Shown here: one piece after another, positions 17,078 to 26,159 of the stretch
How positions within the stretch are numbered: position 1 is the stretch's first letter
How the letters are laid out: each line of letters begins with the position of its first letter
Assembly (NCBI RefSeq): GCF_011040495.1
Contig: NZ_CP049037.1
Span: forward strand, 682,001 to 746,000
Direction: 5' to 3'
DNA from: Pseudohalocynthiibacter aestuariivivens
Lineage (GTDB): Bacteria; Pseudomonadota; Alphaproteobacteria; Rhodobacterales; Rhodobacteraceae
DNA length: 64,000 bases
Translations under genes and position numbers: made by a program
The notes under the pieces: model-generated
Told to the model about the DNA's origin: nothing
Database searches by the model: none
The model's input: only the letters and a program-made list of their open reading frames with translations

Positions 17078-18334
17078 ATGCATACTGAGACGGTGACGCG
17101 GGCTGATTTCCTGCGCAGTTTTGGCCGGATCGGCCTGTTGTCCTTTGGCGGTCCCGCTGCGCAAATCTCGCTCATGCACGAAGAGCTGGTGGATCGGCGC
17201 GGCTGGCTTTCCGAACCGCAATTTCTGGGCGCGCTCAGTTTTTGCATGCTGCTGCCCGGCCCCGAAGCGATGCAACTGGCCACCTATGCGGGCTGGCGGC
17301 TACGCGGCACGCTCGGTGGCCTGATCGCGGGACTGCTCTTTGTGCTGCCGGGCGCAGCCGTGATCCTGCTGCTGGCACTGGCCTATGCCAGCTATGGGCA
17401 ACTGTCCTTGGTTCAGGCCGCGTTTCTGGGGATCAAGGCGGCTGTGGTCATCATCGTTCTGCGCGCCCTCTGGGCGCTGTCGCGCAAGGCGCTGCAAACC
17501 ACTGCACACTGGATGTTGGCCGGCCTGAGTTTCGCGCTCATGTTCTTTCTTGCCGTACCCTTCCCGGCGCTCATCGCGTTGGCCGCGCTGTGGGGTTATG
17601 TCACCGCACAGGGCGCACCTGAAGACAACCAAGCGCCCTCGCCCACTGTTCCGGCACGCAAGACGCTCGAGACCGTGGCGATCTGGGCCGCGATCTGGGC
17701 CGCGCCGGTCGGGCTTGCCTATGCCATTGACCCGTACTTTCTGGGCGCAATCGCGCTCTTCTTCAGCAAGCTGGCAATCGTCACGTTCGGCGGCGCATAT
17801 GCGGTGCTGACCTACATGACTCAGGCAGTGGTCGAAACGCACGGATGGCTCAGCACAGCCCAGATGATCGACGCGCTCGGCCTTGCCGAAACCACCCCCG
17901 GTCCTTTGATCCTTGTCACTGAATTTGTTGGCTTGCTGGCCGGGTATGCCGAAGGTGGAGTGTCACTGGCGGTGTTGGCAGGTGCGTTGACGTTGTGGGT
18001 GACATTCACCCCTTGTTTTCTTTGGATCTTTGTCGGAGCCCCCTATGTCGAGTGGCTGCTGGCGCAGCCCCGCCTGAACGGCGCGCTTGCCGCGATCTCT
18101 GCCGCAGTGGTCGGTGTGATCCTTAATCTTTCGGTCTGGTTCGCGCTGCATGTGCTCTTTGATCAAGTCACCAGAACATCCTTTAGCGTCGTGCCTGTCT
18201 GGACCAGTTTTTCAACCTCTGCATTCGGATTGGTGATGCTGGCGGCATCCCTGATGCTGATTTTACGCCTGCCAATGATGCTTGCATTGGCAGGAATGGC
18301 GGCAGCGGGCACGATACTGCATGTGATGGTCTAA
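17078..18334 (+). CDS. chrA: Chromate transporter, two-domain CHR family
   Basis: Inner-membrane efflux protein of 418 residues with two homologous six-segment halves. The first half begins with the family sequence FLRSFGRIGLLSFGGPAAQISLMHEELV, and the repeated block is in the second half (FFSKLAIVTFGGAYAVLTYM, then GLAETTPGPLILVTEFVG). The family expels chromate and perhaps sulfate. ATG 17078 was chosen because it gives the standard N-terminus and follows the chrB stop by four bases; an earlier in-frame ATG at 17048 would sit inside chrB. The ribosome site is weak, which fits coupled translation. Confidence 0.92.
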   Translation: MHTETVTRADFLRSFGRIGLLSFGGPAAQISLMHEELVDRRGWLSEPQFLGALSFCMLLPGPEAMQLATYAGWRLRGTLGGLIAGLLFVLPGAAVILLLALAYASYGQLSLVQAAFLGIKAAVVIIVLRALWALSRKALQTTAHWMLAGLSFALMFFLAVPFPALIALAALWGYVTAQGAPEDNQAPSPTVPARKTLETVAIWAAIWAAPVGLAYAIDPYFLGAIALFFSKLAIVTFGGAYAVLTYMTQAVVETHGWLSTAQMIDALGLAETTPGPLILVTEFVGLLAGYAEGGVSLAVLAGALTLWVTFTPCFLWIFVGAPYVEWLLAQPRLNGALAAISAAVVGVILNLSVWFALHVLFDQVTRTSFSVVPVWTSFSTSAFGLVMLAASLMLILRLPMMLALAGMAAAGTILHVMV

Positions 18335-18404
18335 AGGGCGTTCGCACCCCCTTTTGTTTTGCTTCGAATCCCTTATGCTGATCCGCAGACATTCGGGGGT
18401 GTGC

Positions 18405-18854
18405 ATGTCTGGAACCATTGACTATGGAAATCTGATGCATCGGGCCATGCGCGGCCTGATTCAAGAAGTGCTAAAAGACGTCCGTGCGAACGGCCTGCCC
18501 GGCGCGCATCATTTCTTTATCACCTTCGACACGACCCACCCCGACGCGCAACTTGCCGACTGGTTAAAGGAGCGCTATCCGACCGAAATGACCGTCGTCA
18601 TGCAGCATTGGTACGACAATCTGGAGGTCAACGAGGACGGTTTTGGCGTCACGCTGAATTTTGGCGATGCGCCCGAGACACTTTATGTCCCCTACGATGC
18701 GATCCAGACCTTCGTCGATCCGTCAGTCGAATTCGGCCTGCGCTTTGAAACGCAGGAAAGCGATGACGAGGACGATGCCGACGATGCCGACCACGCTCTG
18801 CCCGAGGGCAAACCCGACGCCGAAGTGGTCAGCCTCGACAGCTTTCGCAAGTAG
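18405..18854 (+). CDS. sspB: SspB-type ClpXP adaptor (alphaproteobacterial form)
   Basis: Adaptor that delivers tmRNA-tagged proteins to the ClpXP protease. The 149 residues comprise a folded substrate-binding domain (residues 1-110, YGNLMHRAMRGLIQEVL, HHFFITFDTTHP, MTVVMQHWYDNL, VPYDAIQTFVDPSV), an acidic flexible linker and a C-terminal ClpX-binding tail (VVSLDSFRK). ATG 18405 was chosen because GGGGG lies six bases before it and the product matches family length; an upstream in-frame start at 18354 would add 17 non-conserved residues. It lies 3 kb from ssrA, separated by the chromate genes. Confidence 0.92.
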   Translation: MSGTIDYGNLMHRAMRGLIQEVLKDVRANGLPGAHHFFITFDTTHPDAQLADWLKERYPTEMTVVMQHWYDNLEVNEDGFGVTLNFGDAPETLYVPYDAIQTFVDPSVEFGLRFETQESDDEDDADDADHALPEGKPDAEVVSLDSFRK

Positions 18855-18992
18855 GCGTTCCGCGCCTCGATCCGGTCGTTCGGGATAGCCGCCTGAGGCT
18901 GCTGGCCCAAGTCGGTCTCGCGCATACGCCACATTGAACTTTCCGCGCCAGACGGTATGACTTGTCGCAACCTTTTTCAGGAGAGCCGCGAC

Positions 18993-20384
18993 ATGACCGC
19001 CACCCGCACAGAAACCGACAGCTTTGGCCCGCTCGAAGTCCCCGCAGATAAGTATTGGGGCGCACAAACCCAACGTTCGATCCTGAATTTCCCCATCGGC
19101 TGGGAAAAACAGCCCGTCGCCATCGTCCGGGCATTGGGCGTCATTAAGAAAGCCTGCGCCCAAGCCAACGTCGAACTGGGCAAACTGGACGAAACACGCG
19201 GCAATGCCATTATTGAGGCCGCCGGCGAGGTCATCGCAGGCAAGCTGGATGATAATTTCCCGCTGGTGGTCTGGCAGACCGGGTCGGGCACACAATCCAA
19301 TATGAACGCCAACGAAGTGATCGCCAACCGCGCGATCGAACTTCTGGGTGGCACCATCGGATCCAAGGATCCCGTCCATCCCAACGATCACTGCAACATG
19401 GGCCAGTCATCGAACGATACCTTTCCCACCGCGATGCACATTTCGGCAGCCATGACCGCCCATGACGTCACCCTGCCCGGTCTGGAAAAACTGCACGCGG
19501 CCCTGCAGACCAAAGTCGATGCATGGGGCGACATCATCAAGATCGGTCGCACCCACACACAGGATGCCACGCCACTGACCTTGGGGCAGGAATTCTCTGG
19601 TTATGCTCATCAGGTCGCTATGGGCATCCAGCGGATCAAGGACGCGCTGGGACGTATCTATGAATTGGCGCAGGGCGGCACAGCCGTCGGCACCGGCCTG
19701 AACACGACCAAAGGCTGGGACGTGATGGTGGCCAAAAACATGGCCGAAATCACGGGCCTGCCATTCGTTACCGCCCCCAATAAATTCGAGGCCCTCGCCG
19801 CCCACGATGCAATGGTCGAAATCTCTGGCGCGCTGAAAACCGTGGCCGCCTCATTGTTTAAGATCGCCAACGACATTCGTCTGCTCGGTTCCGGCCCCCG
19901 TTGCGGCTTGGGCGAGCTGGTGCTGCCCGAGAACGAGCCCGGCTCATCGATCATGCCGGGCAAGGTGAACCCGACCCAATGCGAAGCACTGACTCAAGTC
20001 TGCGCGCATGTGATGGGCAATGATGCCGCCGTCGGCTTTGCCGGATCGCAGGGTCATTTCGAGCTGAACGTCTACAAACCCATGATGTCCTATAACGTCC
20101 TGCAATCCATGCAGCTTTTGGGCGATGCCGCCTCGGCGTTTACCGATAATCTCGTCGATGGCCTACAGGCTGACGAAACCCGTATTGACCGGCTAATGCG
20201 CGAGTCGCTGATGCTGGTGACTGCACTCGCCCCCGAAATCGGCTATGATAACGCCACCAAGGTCGCCAAGACCGCCCACAAGAACGGCACAACACTAAAG
20301 CAAGAAGCCATTGCGCTCGGCTTTGTCGACGCAGAAACCTTCGACCGGGTTGTACGCCCCGAAAACATGGTAGGACCAAAATGA
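18993..20384 (+). CDS. fumC: Class II fumarate hydratase
   Basis: Iron-free fumarase that interconverts fumarate and malate in the TCA cycle, 463 residues, close to the E. coli FumC length. It contains [17 protein letters not shown], the active-site histidine region [15 protein letters not shown] and the superfamily signature [20 protein letters not shown] (18979-18985) precedes the chosen ATG, so the in-frame upstream start at 18957 is rejected. Its TGA overlaps the next ATG (ATGA), joining fumC with a small DUF4169 gene. Confidence 0.95.
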   Translation: MTATRTETDSFGPLEVPADKYWGAQTQRSILNFPIGWEKQPVAIVRALGVIKKACAQANVELGKLDETRGNAIIEAAGEVIAGKLDDNFPLVVWQTGSGTQSNMNANEVIANRAIELLGGTIGSKDPVHPNDHCNMGQSSNDTFPTAMHISAAMTAHDVTLPGLEKLHAALQTKVDAWGDIIKIGRTHTQDATPLTLGQEFSGYAHQVAMGIQRIKDALGRIYELAQGGTAVGTGLNTTKGWDVMVAKNMAEITGLPFVTAPNKFEALAAHDAMVEISGALKTVAASLFKIANDIRLLGSGPRCGLGELVLPENEPGSSIMPGKVNPTQCEALTQVCAHVMGNDAAVGFAGSQGHFELNVYKPMMSYNVLQSMQLLGDAASAFTDNLVDGLQADETRIDRLMRESLMLVTALAPEIGYDNATKVAKTAHKNGTTLKQEAIALGFVDAETFDRVVRPENMVGPK

Positions 20385-20557
20385 GCGCCCCCATCAATCT
20401 GAACCAAGCCAAGAAAGAGCGCAATCGCGCCTCTCGCAAGGCACGCGCAGACGAAAACGCCGTCACCTTTGGCCAGACCAAAGCGCAAAAAGAACTGCTG
20501 AAAGCTAAGGCCCGGAAAATCGCGGAGAATCTGGACGCCAAGAAACGCGATACCTGA
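20381..20557 (+). CDS. DUF4169-family small basic protein
   Basis: A 58-residue, Lys/Arg/Ala-rich, probably helical protein ([26 protein letters not shown]). It overlaps the fumC stop by four bases and ends six bases before a ribbon-helix-helix gene. The charge pattern and the fumC neighbourhood match DUF4169, a small alphaproteobacterial family of unknown function. Confidence 0.8.
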   Translation: MSAPINLNQAKKERNRASRKARADENAVTFGQTKAQKELLKAKARKIAENLDAKKRDT

Positions 20558-20563
20558 CAGGCC

Positions 20564-20791
20564 ATGACACAGCGGCCTGCCAAACGCTCGCTCACGTTGC
20601 GCGGTCATCGTACCAGCGTCTCTCTTGAGGATGAGTTTTGGCAGGCCTTTCGTGATATTGCCGCTGAAAAATCCATACCAGTCAATGCGCTCGCCGCCGA
20701 TATTGATGCGGACCGCGGGGCCGATATTGGCCTTGCGTCGGCCATCCGCCTCTTTGTGCTGCGCCACTACCGGCGATCTTTCCCCACCTGA
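20564..20791 (+). CDS. Ribbon-helix-helix domain protein
   Basis: A 75-residue protein with the RHH_4 pattern: a beta strand SLTLRGHRTSVSLEDEFWQAFRDIA, followed by two helices ending ASAIRLFVLRHYR. Such proteins bind DNA as dimers. No partner toxin is present, so it is more likely a stand-alone regulator or structural DNA-binding protein than an antitoxin. It is co-transcribed with fumC and the DUF4169 gene. Confidence 0.8.
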   Translation: MTQRPAKRSLTLRGHRTSVSLEDEFWQAFRDIAAEKSIPVNALAADIDADRGADIGLASAIRLFVLRHYRRSFPT

Positions 20792-20839
20792 CCCCGCACC
20801 ACATGGACAATGCGCCGCGCCCGTTGCATGGTCGCGCGC

Positions 20840-21781
20840 ATGAACGCGCGCAAAATCATCATCGACACTGATCCCGGACAGGACGACGCTGTGGCCATCC
20901 TGCTGGCGCTGGCCAGCCCTGACGAAATTGACCTGATCGGCATTACCTGCGTCGCGGGCAATGTGCCGCTGGACCTGACCACCCGTAACGCGCGGATCAT
21001 CTGCGAGTTGGCAGAACGGCCGGATGTGCCGATCTACGCCGGGTGTGATCGCCCGCTGGGACGGGCATTGGTGACAGCAGAGCATGTGCATGGCCGCACC
21101 GGCTTGGATGGCCCCGACCTGCCGGAGCCCACGATACCGCTTCAGGATCAGCACGCTGTTGATTTCATCATCGACACCCTGCGCGCGCACCCGGCAGACA
21201 CAGTCACACTGTGTCCCATAGGCCCGCTCACCAATATCGCGACAGCGTTTAACAAAGCGCCGGATATTATTGAAAAAATAAAGGAAATCATCCTGATGGG
21301 TGGTGCTTATTTTGAAGTAGGCAACATCACGCCCACCGCCGAATTCAACATCTACGTCGATCCCGACGCCGCCGATATCGTCTTTTCCTCAGGCGTCTCG
21401 ATCACCGTGATGCCGCTCGATGTGACGCACAAGGCACTGGTGACACGCCCGCGAAATGACGCCTTCCGCGCGTTGGGTACGCCGGTCGGTACTGCCGTGG
21501 CGCAGATGACCGATTTCTTTGAGCGCTATGACCGAGAAAAGTATGGCAGTGCGGGTGCACCGCTGCACGACCCTTGCGTGACCGCCTATCTGATCGCACC
21601 CAGCCTGTTTTCCGGTCGTCACGTCAACGTCGCCGTCGAAACAACGTCGGAACTGACCATGGGCATGACTGTTGCCGACTGGTGGGGCGTCACTGACCGT
21701 GCGCCGAATGCACTTTTTATCGGTGATCTGGATGCGGATGGTTTCTTTGCCCTGTTAACCGAAAGGCTGGCCCGTCTGTGA
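20840..21781 (+). CDS. Nucleoside hydrolase
   Basis: Hydrolyses the N-glycosidic bond of nucleosides, giving base and ribose. The 313 residues carry the calcium-binding DTDPGQDDAVAILLAL near the N-terminus, GRTGLDGPDLPEP, CPIGPLTNIATAF, LMGGAYFEVGNITPTAEFNIYVDPDAA and the C-terminal LHDPCVTAYLI. These are all family landmarks of IunH-like enzymes. ATG 20840 was chosen because MNARKIIIDTDPG is the usual start; in-frame ATGs at 20810 and 20828 are possible. The stop overlaps the GNAT start (GTGA). Its role would be salvage of imported nucleosides. Confidence 0.92.
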   Translation: MNARKIIIDTDPGQDDAVAILLALASPDEIDLIGITCVAGNVPLDLTTRNARIICELAERPDVPIYAGCDRPLGRALVTAEHVHGRTGLDGPDLPEPTIPLQDQHAVDFIIDTLRAHPADTVTLCPIGPLTNIATAFNKAPDIIEKIKEIILMGGAYFEVGNITPTAEFNIYVDPDAADIVFSSGVSITVMPLDVTHKALVTRPRNDAFRALGTPVGTAVAQMTDFFERYDREKYGSAGAPLHDPCVTAYLIAPSLFSGRHVNVAVETTSELTMGMTVADWWGVTDRAPNALFIGDLDADGFFALLTERLARL

Positions 21782-22224
21782 CCGCTTTGACCCTCGCCAA
21801 ACCCGATGATCTGGATCGCCTGCTGCCACTGGTGATCGCCTTCCAAACCGAAGCGGGGATCACGCCGGACGACACCGGCTTGCGCGCAGCCCTTACACCG
21901 CTGCTGGACGGATCCCCGCATGGCGCAGTCTACATCGCCGGCCCCGTCCGCGCGCCTATCGGCTATGCCGTGGTCTGCTTTGGCTGGTCACTGGAATTCG
22001 GTGGGCTTGATGGGTTTCTCGACGAAATCCACATCCGCCCCGGCGTGCGCGGGCGCGGCATCGGAACCGAGATCCTCAGCGCATTGCCCAAGGCACTGGC
22101 CGGTGCCGGGCTGAAGGCGCTGCATCTGGAGGTCCATCGCGACAACGAAAAGGCGCGCGCGCTCTACGCCAAGCTGCACTTTGAACCGCGAGAGCAATAT
22201 ATGTTGATGACTCGGCGCTTTTGA
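21778..22224 (+). CDS. GNAT-family N-acetyltransferase
   Basis: Acetyl-CoA-dependent acetyltransferase of 148 residues. The core includes LDGFLDEIHIRPGVRGRGIGTEIL, where RGRGIG is the acetyl-CoA pyrophosphate loop, and the helix-strand pair LHLEVHRDNEKARALYAKLHF. A GTG start at 21778 overlaps the nucleoside hydrolase stop by four bases. The acceptor substrate is not evident. Confidence 0.85.
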   Translation: MTALTLAKPDDLDRLLPLVIAFQTEAGITPDDTGLRAALTPLLDGSPHGAVYIAGPVRAPIGYAVVCFGWSLEFGGLDGFLDEIHIRPGVRGRGIGTEILSALPKALAGAGLKALHLEVHRDNEKARALYAKLHFEPREQYMLMTRRF

Positions 22225-22343
22225 GCGTCAATCAACGAAAGAAATGACCCCGCCCACCTCTCTTTTTGGACAAATACCCATTTACACTTGCCAATGCGAA
22301 GTCAAAGACTGGAATTCCTGCGCGCAGCCGTTAGGTAAAGGTC

Positions 22344-23765
22344 ATGGCCCTGCAAATACCCTTTGATAACAGCTACGCGCAGCTACCCGAGCCGTTCCAC
22401 ACCCGGATCAATCCCAAACCTGTGCGCGCACCGCAATTGCTGCATTTCAACACCGCACTGGCGGATGAGTTGGGTATCACCCGTGGAACCGACTCAGAAC
22501 TGGCCGAAGTTTTTTCCGGCAATCGGTTACCCGACGGCGCAGAGCCATTGGCGCAGGCCTATGCTGGCCACCAGTTTGGCGGGTTCAGCCCATCGCTGGG
22601 CGACGGGCGCGCGAACTTGTTGGGCGAGGTCGTGGACCGAGATGGGCAAAGACGCGATATCCAGCTCAAGGGCTCTGGCCCCACCCCCTATAGCCGCATG
22701 GGTGACGGGCGGGCGTGGATGGGTCCCGTTCTGCGCGAATATGTCGTCAGCGAGGCAATGCATGCCTTGGGCGTGCCAACCACGCGCGCCTTGGCCGCCG
22801 TCGCCACGGGCGAACCGGTCTATCGAGAGTCAGGCGGGCTGCCCGGCGCAGTTCTGGCGCGCGTCGCCTCAAGTCATGTCCGCGTGGGCACGTTTCAGTA
22901 TTTCGCCGCCCGGCGTGACACAGATGCCCTGAAGACACTTTGCGATTACGTGATAGATCGGCATTATCCGCAGGCTACCGGCCCTGCGGACCTCTTGAAT
23001 GCAGTGGCACAACGGCAGGCGCATCTGGTGGCGCAATGGATGTCCGTCGGGTTTATCCACGGTGTGATGAACACCGACAACACCGCCATATCAGGCGAAA
23101 CGATCGACTATGGTCCATGTGCATTTCTTGACACCTACCACCCCCAGACTGTCTTTAGTTCGATCGACGCACAGGGACGGTATGCCTACGACAACCAGAT
23201 AAACGTCATCACTTGGAATCTGGCGCAGTTCGCCTCATCACTCGTGCCGTTGATGACCGACGAGAAAGCCGCTGTTGCAGCTTTTACAGAGGCCGTGCAT
23301 GCCATGCCCGAAATTGCCGAGGCTGAATGGCTGCGCCGCTTTGGGGCCAAGATCGGCCTTGCTAGCGCAATCGAGGCAGATCGCGCGCTGATCACCGATC
23401 TGCTGGACTTGATGACCCACGGTCGTGCCGATTTCACCAACACGTTCCGCACCCTTGCGTCCCCCGCCGCGCGCGATCAGTTCCTTGATCCTGCACAGTT
23501 TGACCCGTGGCAAGCGCGCTGGCGATCCCGTGTGCAATCAGAGCCTGATTGGCAGACGCGCATGGATGACGCCAACCCTGCATTCATTCCGCGCAATCAC
23601 CGGATTGAGCAGATGATCGCCGCCGCCGTTTCCGGCGATATGGCTCCATTCCAGCGGTTGCTTGATGTGTTATCTCGTCCATTCGTCGACCAGCCGGACG
23701 CCAGCGATCTGACACATCCGCCAGAGCCGTCCGAAATCGTGCAACAGACATTCTGCGGCACCTGA
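22344..23765 (+). CDS. selO: SelO/YdiU-family protein adenylyltransferase
   Basis: Pseudokinase-fold enzyme that transfers AMP from ATP to protein side chains, known from E. coli YdiU/SelO as a redox-linked regulator. The 473 residues match the usual length. Seen motifs are PLAQAYAGHQFGGFSPSLGDGRA, LKGSGPTPYSRMGDGRAW, VIDRHYP, HGVMNTDNTAISGETIDYGPCAFLD (catalytic Asp and metal site) and the C-terminal FCGT. The penultimate region has Cys, not selenocysteine, as in most bacterial members. AGGTAAAGG is the ribosome site. The gene is monocistronic. Confidence 0.93.
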   Translation: MALQIPFDNSYAQLPEPFHTRINPKPVRAPQLLHFNTALADELGITRGTDSELAEVFSGNRLPDGAEPLAQAYAGHQFGGFSPSLGDGRANLLGEVVDRDGQRRDIQLKGSGPTPYSRMGDGRAWMGPVLREYVVSEAMHALGVPTTRALAAVATGEPVYRESGGLPGAVLARVASSHVRVGTFQYFAARRDTDALKTLCDYVIDRHYPQATGPADLLNAVAQRQAHLVAQWMSVGFIHGVMNTDNTAISGETIDYGPCAFLDTYHPQTVFSSIDAQGRYAYDNQINVITWNLAQFASSLVPLMTDEKAAVAAFTEAVHAMPEIAEAEWLRRFGAKIGLASAIEADRALITDLLDLMTHGRADFTNTFRTLASPAARDQFLDPAQFDPWQARWRSRVQSEPDWQTRMDDANPAFIPRNHRIEQMIAAAVSGDMAPFQRLLDVLSRPFVDQPDASDLTHPPEPSEIVQQTFCGT

Positions 23766-23767
23766 CC

Positions 23768-23792
23768 GCGCAGCCTGTTCCGCTGCGCCTTT
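23768..23792 (+). terminator. Probable selO terminator
   Basis: Stem GCGCAG (23768-23773) pairs with CTGCGC (23783-23788) around a short loop, followed by CTTTCC, just after the selO stop. Confidence 0.5.
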
Positions 23793-23839
23793 CCGCGTGA
23801 TAGGTCTGCCCCCAGCGCGACAGGCGGAGCATCCGGTCC

Positions 23840-25090
23840 ATGAACATTCTGCAAATCACATCCCTGTTGATCGTTCTGGCCGGCGTGTTCGGCGCGATCA
23901 ACTATCTCTTTCTCAAGCTGCCCTCTTCCATAGGTATTCTGGTGGTGGCACTCTTTGCCTCCTTTGCCCTTTTGGGCATCGATCTGGTCTGGCCCGCACT
24001 CGGAGTGGCGGATCAGGTACGCATCTTTGTCATCGGTATCGAATTCTCCGACGCCCTGCTGGAAGGCATGCTTGGGCTGCTGCTCTTTGCCGGGGCATTG
24101 CATGTCAAGATCTCTGACCTGCGGGCCGAGTGGATACTTGTATTCCTGATGGCGACCATCGGCGTCGGCTTGTCGACAGTCATCGTCGGCGTGGGTTTCA
24201 GTTGGCTCACCGGTATGCCGCTGATGATCGCGCTGGTCTTTGGTGCCCTGATCTCGCCCACGGATCCTGTGGCGGTTCTGGGCGTGTTGCGCGAGGCGAA
24301 CCTGCCGAAATCACTTGAAACACAGATTGCCGGCGAATCGCTCTTTAATGACGGGGTCGGCTATGTGGTGTTTTTGGTGTTGGTCGGTCTCGCCTTTCCA
24401 TCCGGGGATCATCACGGCGGGGGCGGTCTTGTGGATGCTGGCACGCTCTTTCTGCGCGAGGCTCTTGGCGGGGCGGCGCTGGGACTGGTGCTGGGTTGGC
24501 TGACATTCCGGGTGATGCGATTGATTGACGACTACTCGCTAGAGGTCCTTTTGACGCTGGGACTGGCCTTTGGTGGCTATGAACTGGCCGTATGGCTGCA
24601 TGTGTCAGCCCCGATCATGGCCGTCTGTGCCGGGCTGCTGATCGGCGATGTGGGCGCCAAGTACGGGATGAGTGAGGAAACCCGGCGCCATGTCGATGGA
24701 TTCTGGAAGCTAATCGATGAGATTTTGAACGCGGTCCTGTTCTTGATGATCGGGTTCGAGGTGTTCGCCATCGCCTTTGGCGCGGATTACCTGACCGCGG
24801 GCGTGTTTTCCATCGCATTGGCTCTCTTGGGACGGCTCTCGGCCGTGGCCATTCCGGTGATGATGTTGAAACCATTTCGCGATTTCAGAAAAGGGGTTAT
24901 CCCAATCATGACATGGGGCGGACTGAAAGGTGGGATTTCGGTCGCACTGGCTCTTAGCCTGCCAGAAGGCGAATGGAAGCCGTTGATTCTGACCGTTACC
25001 TATATGATCGTCGTGTTTTCCATCATTGTCCAAGGTCTGACCGTCAGTCGGCTGGCGAACCGTGTGGGGCGCGAGCCGGATTTGGTCTGA
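23840..25090 (+). CDS. Cation:proton antiporter, CPA1 family
   Basis: Inner-membrane Na+(K+)/H+ antiporter-type protein, 416 residues with about twelve hydrophobic segments. It has the CPA1 ion-site pattern LISPTDPVAVLGVLRE and the paired acidic motif GESLFNDGVGYVVF, then TWGGLKGGISVALAL near the end. GCGGAG (23824-23829) precedes the ATG. Its 3' end overlaps the convergent acyltransferase gene by 47 bases, so the two transcripts could form an antisense overlap. The ion cannot be assigned from sequence. Confidence 0.88.
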   Translation: MNILQITSLLIVLAGVFGAINYLFLKLPSSIGILVVALFASFALLGIDLVWPALGVADQVRIFVIGIEFSDALLEGMLGLLLFAGALHVKISDLRAEWILVFLMATIGVGLSTVIVGVGFSWLTGMPLMIALVFGALISPTDPVAVLGVLREANLPKSLETQIAGESLFNDGVGYVVFLVLVGLAFPSGDHHGGGGLVDAGTLFLREALGGAALGLVLGWLTFRVMRLIDDYSLEVLLTLGLAFGGYELAVWLHVSAPIMAVCAGLLIGDVGAKYGMSEETRRHVDGFWKLIDEILNAVLFLMIGFEVFAIAFGADYLTAGVFSIALALLGRLSAVAIPVMMLKPFRDFRKGVIPIMTWGGLKGGISVALALSLPEGEWKPLILTVTYMIVVFSIIVQGLTVSRLANRVGREPDLV

Positions 25091-26159
25091 TCCACATGGC
25101 GAACCGCAGCAGTGCAGCGCGCAACGTCGGCAATCGCCGTTCAAACAGGCGCGCGAACAGGGCGCAAAACATCAGCACCGCCGCCAGCAGCATCGCCTCG
25201 TTCAGCGTCGCATAGCGCGATTTCGGCATGATGCCGCCAAAGAACTGCAACGCCGGGTAATGCATCAGGTAAAGCGAGAAACTCGCCCCCGCTGCCCACG
25301 CCGCACGCGGCGCGACCCGCGACAGGCTGGTGTCGGTCAATAACCCCGCCATGCCCATCAAATGAACCGCGACCAGCGCACCCAGAATCGCGCTCCAGAT
25401 CGGTTCGTCAGAGAACCGCAGGTTCACCACTTCGTCCAACGGATCGGTTACGACCAGCAAAGCTTCGGGTAGCCCTGTCGCAACGGCGGCACCATAGGCC
25501 AGCACTGGCACAACAGCCAGCAGCAGTGCCAAATGCCGCCGGGGCAGCACGCCACGCGCCAGCCAGAAATAGAGCGCAGCCCCCATCAGCCACGCGGGCA
25601 TAAGCAGCATGATGTTCAGCCCAAAGACCCACAGACCAACCGCCAGCAGAAGCACCCGCCAAAGCCCTCGCAAGTAGAAACCGACCGCGAACAGCGCATA
25701 GTAAGCCGCCTCATAGCTCAGCGACCAATACGGCCCGTTCGTGCCCAACCGGGTTGCCATGCCGCCCCATTGATTGGAAAAACTCATCCCGCGCCACATT
25801 TGTTCATCGAATGGCAGCGGCACGTAGAACCATCCCTCATACGCGGATGGGGCGATCCGCGCCCCAATCCGGTCCAGTGTGAAACCGATCACCAGCGCGG
25901 GGATCGCAACCGACCACAGCCGCGTCAGCCGATCAAAGGCAAAGCCGCCGAGTCCATTGCGTTTGCGGCATGCCGCCTGCGCGACCACCAGCCCCGACAG
26001 CACAAAGAAAATAATCACCGCGTCGCTGCCAAAGTTGAATTCGCGTATCCACAGCCACCGGCCGCCGGAATACCGTACGAAACCAAAATGCGACATCAAC
26101 ACGACAAGGGCCGCGCCGAACCGCAACACGTTTAGATAAGCCGAAAAGCCAGCGTTCAT
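25044..26159 (-). CDS. Acyltransferase-3 family membrane protein
   Basis: Integral membrane O-acyltransferase of the OafA/NodX type, 371 residues with about ten hydrophobic segments. N-terminal landmarks are NVLRFGAALVVLMSHFGF with the conserved His, FNFGSDAVIIFFVLSGLVVA and RLTRLW. ATG 26159 gives this N-terminus and overlaps the stop of the upstream desaturase-like gene (ATGA), so the two are coupled; an upstream in-frame start at 26285 would add 42 residues with no family resemblance. The probable job is acylation of a surface glycan or lipid. Confidence 0.85.
   Translation of the reverse strand: MNAGFSAYLNVLRFGAALVVLMSHFGFVRYSGGRWLWIREFNFGSDAVIIFFVLSGLVVAQAACRKRNGLGGFAFDRLTRLWSVAIPALVIGFTLDRIGARIAPSAYEGWFYVPLPFDEQMWRGMSFSNQWGGMATRLGTNGPYWSLSYEAAYYALFAVGFYLRGLWRVLLLAVGLWVFGLNIMLLMPAWLMGAALYFWLARGVLPRRHLALLLAVVPVLAYGAAVATGLPEALLVVTDPLDEVVNLRFSDEPIWSAILGALVAVHLMGMAGLLTDTSLSRVAPRAAWAAGASFSLYLMHYPALQFFGGIMPKSRYATLNEAMLLAAVLMFCALFARLFERRLPTLRAALLRFAMWIRPNPARAPHGSPAD

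Noticed and set aside
20564..20791. Antitoxin of a toxin-antitoxin pair
   Set aside because: The ribbon-helix-helix protein has no adjacent toxin-like gene; its neighbours are fumC, DUF4169 and nucleoside hydrolase.
22344..23765. SelO as a selenoprotein
   Set aside because: The C-terminal position is an ordinary Cys codon before Gly-Thr and the stop; no in-frame TGA or SECIS-like element is needed.
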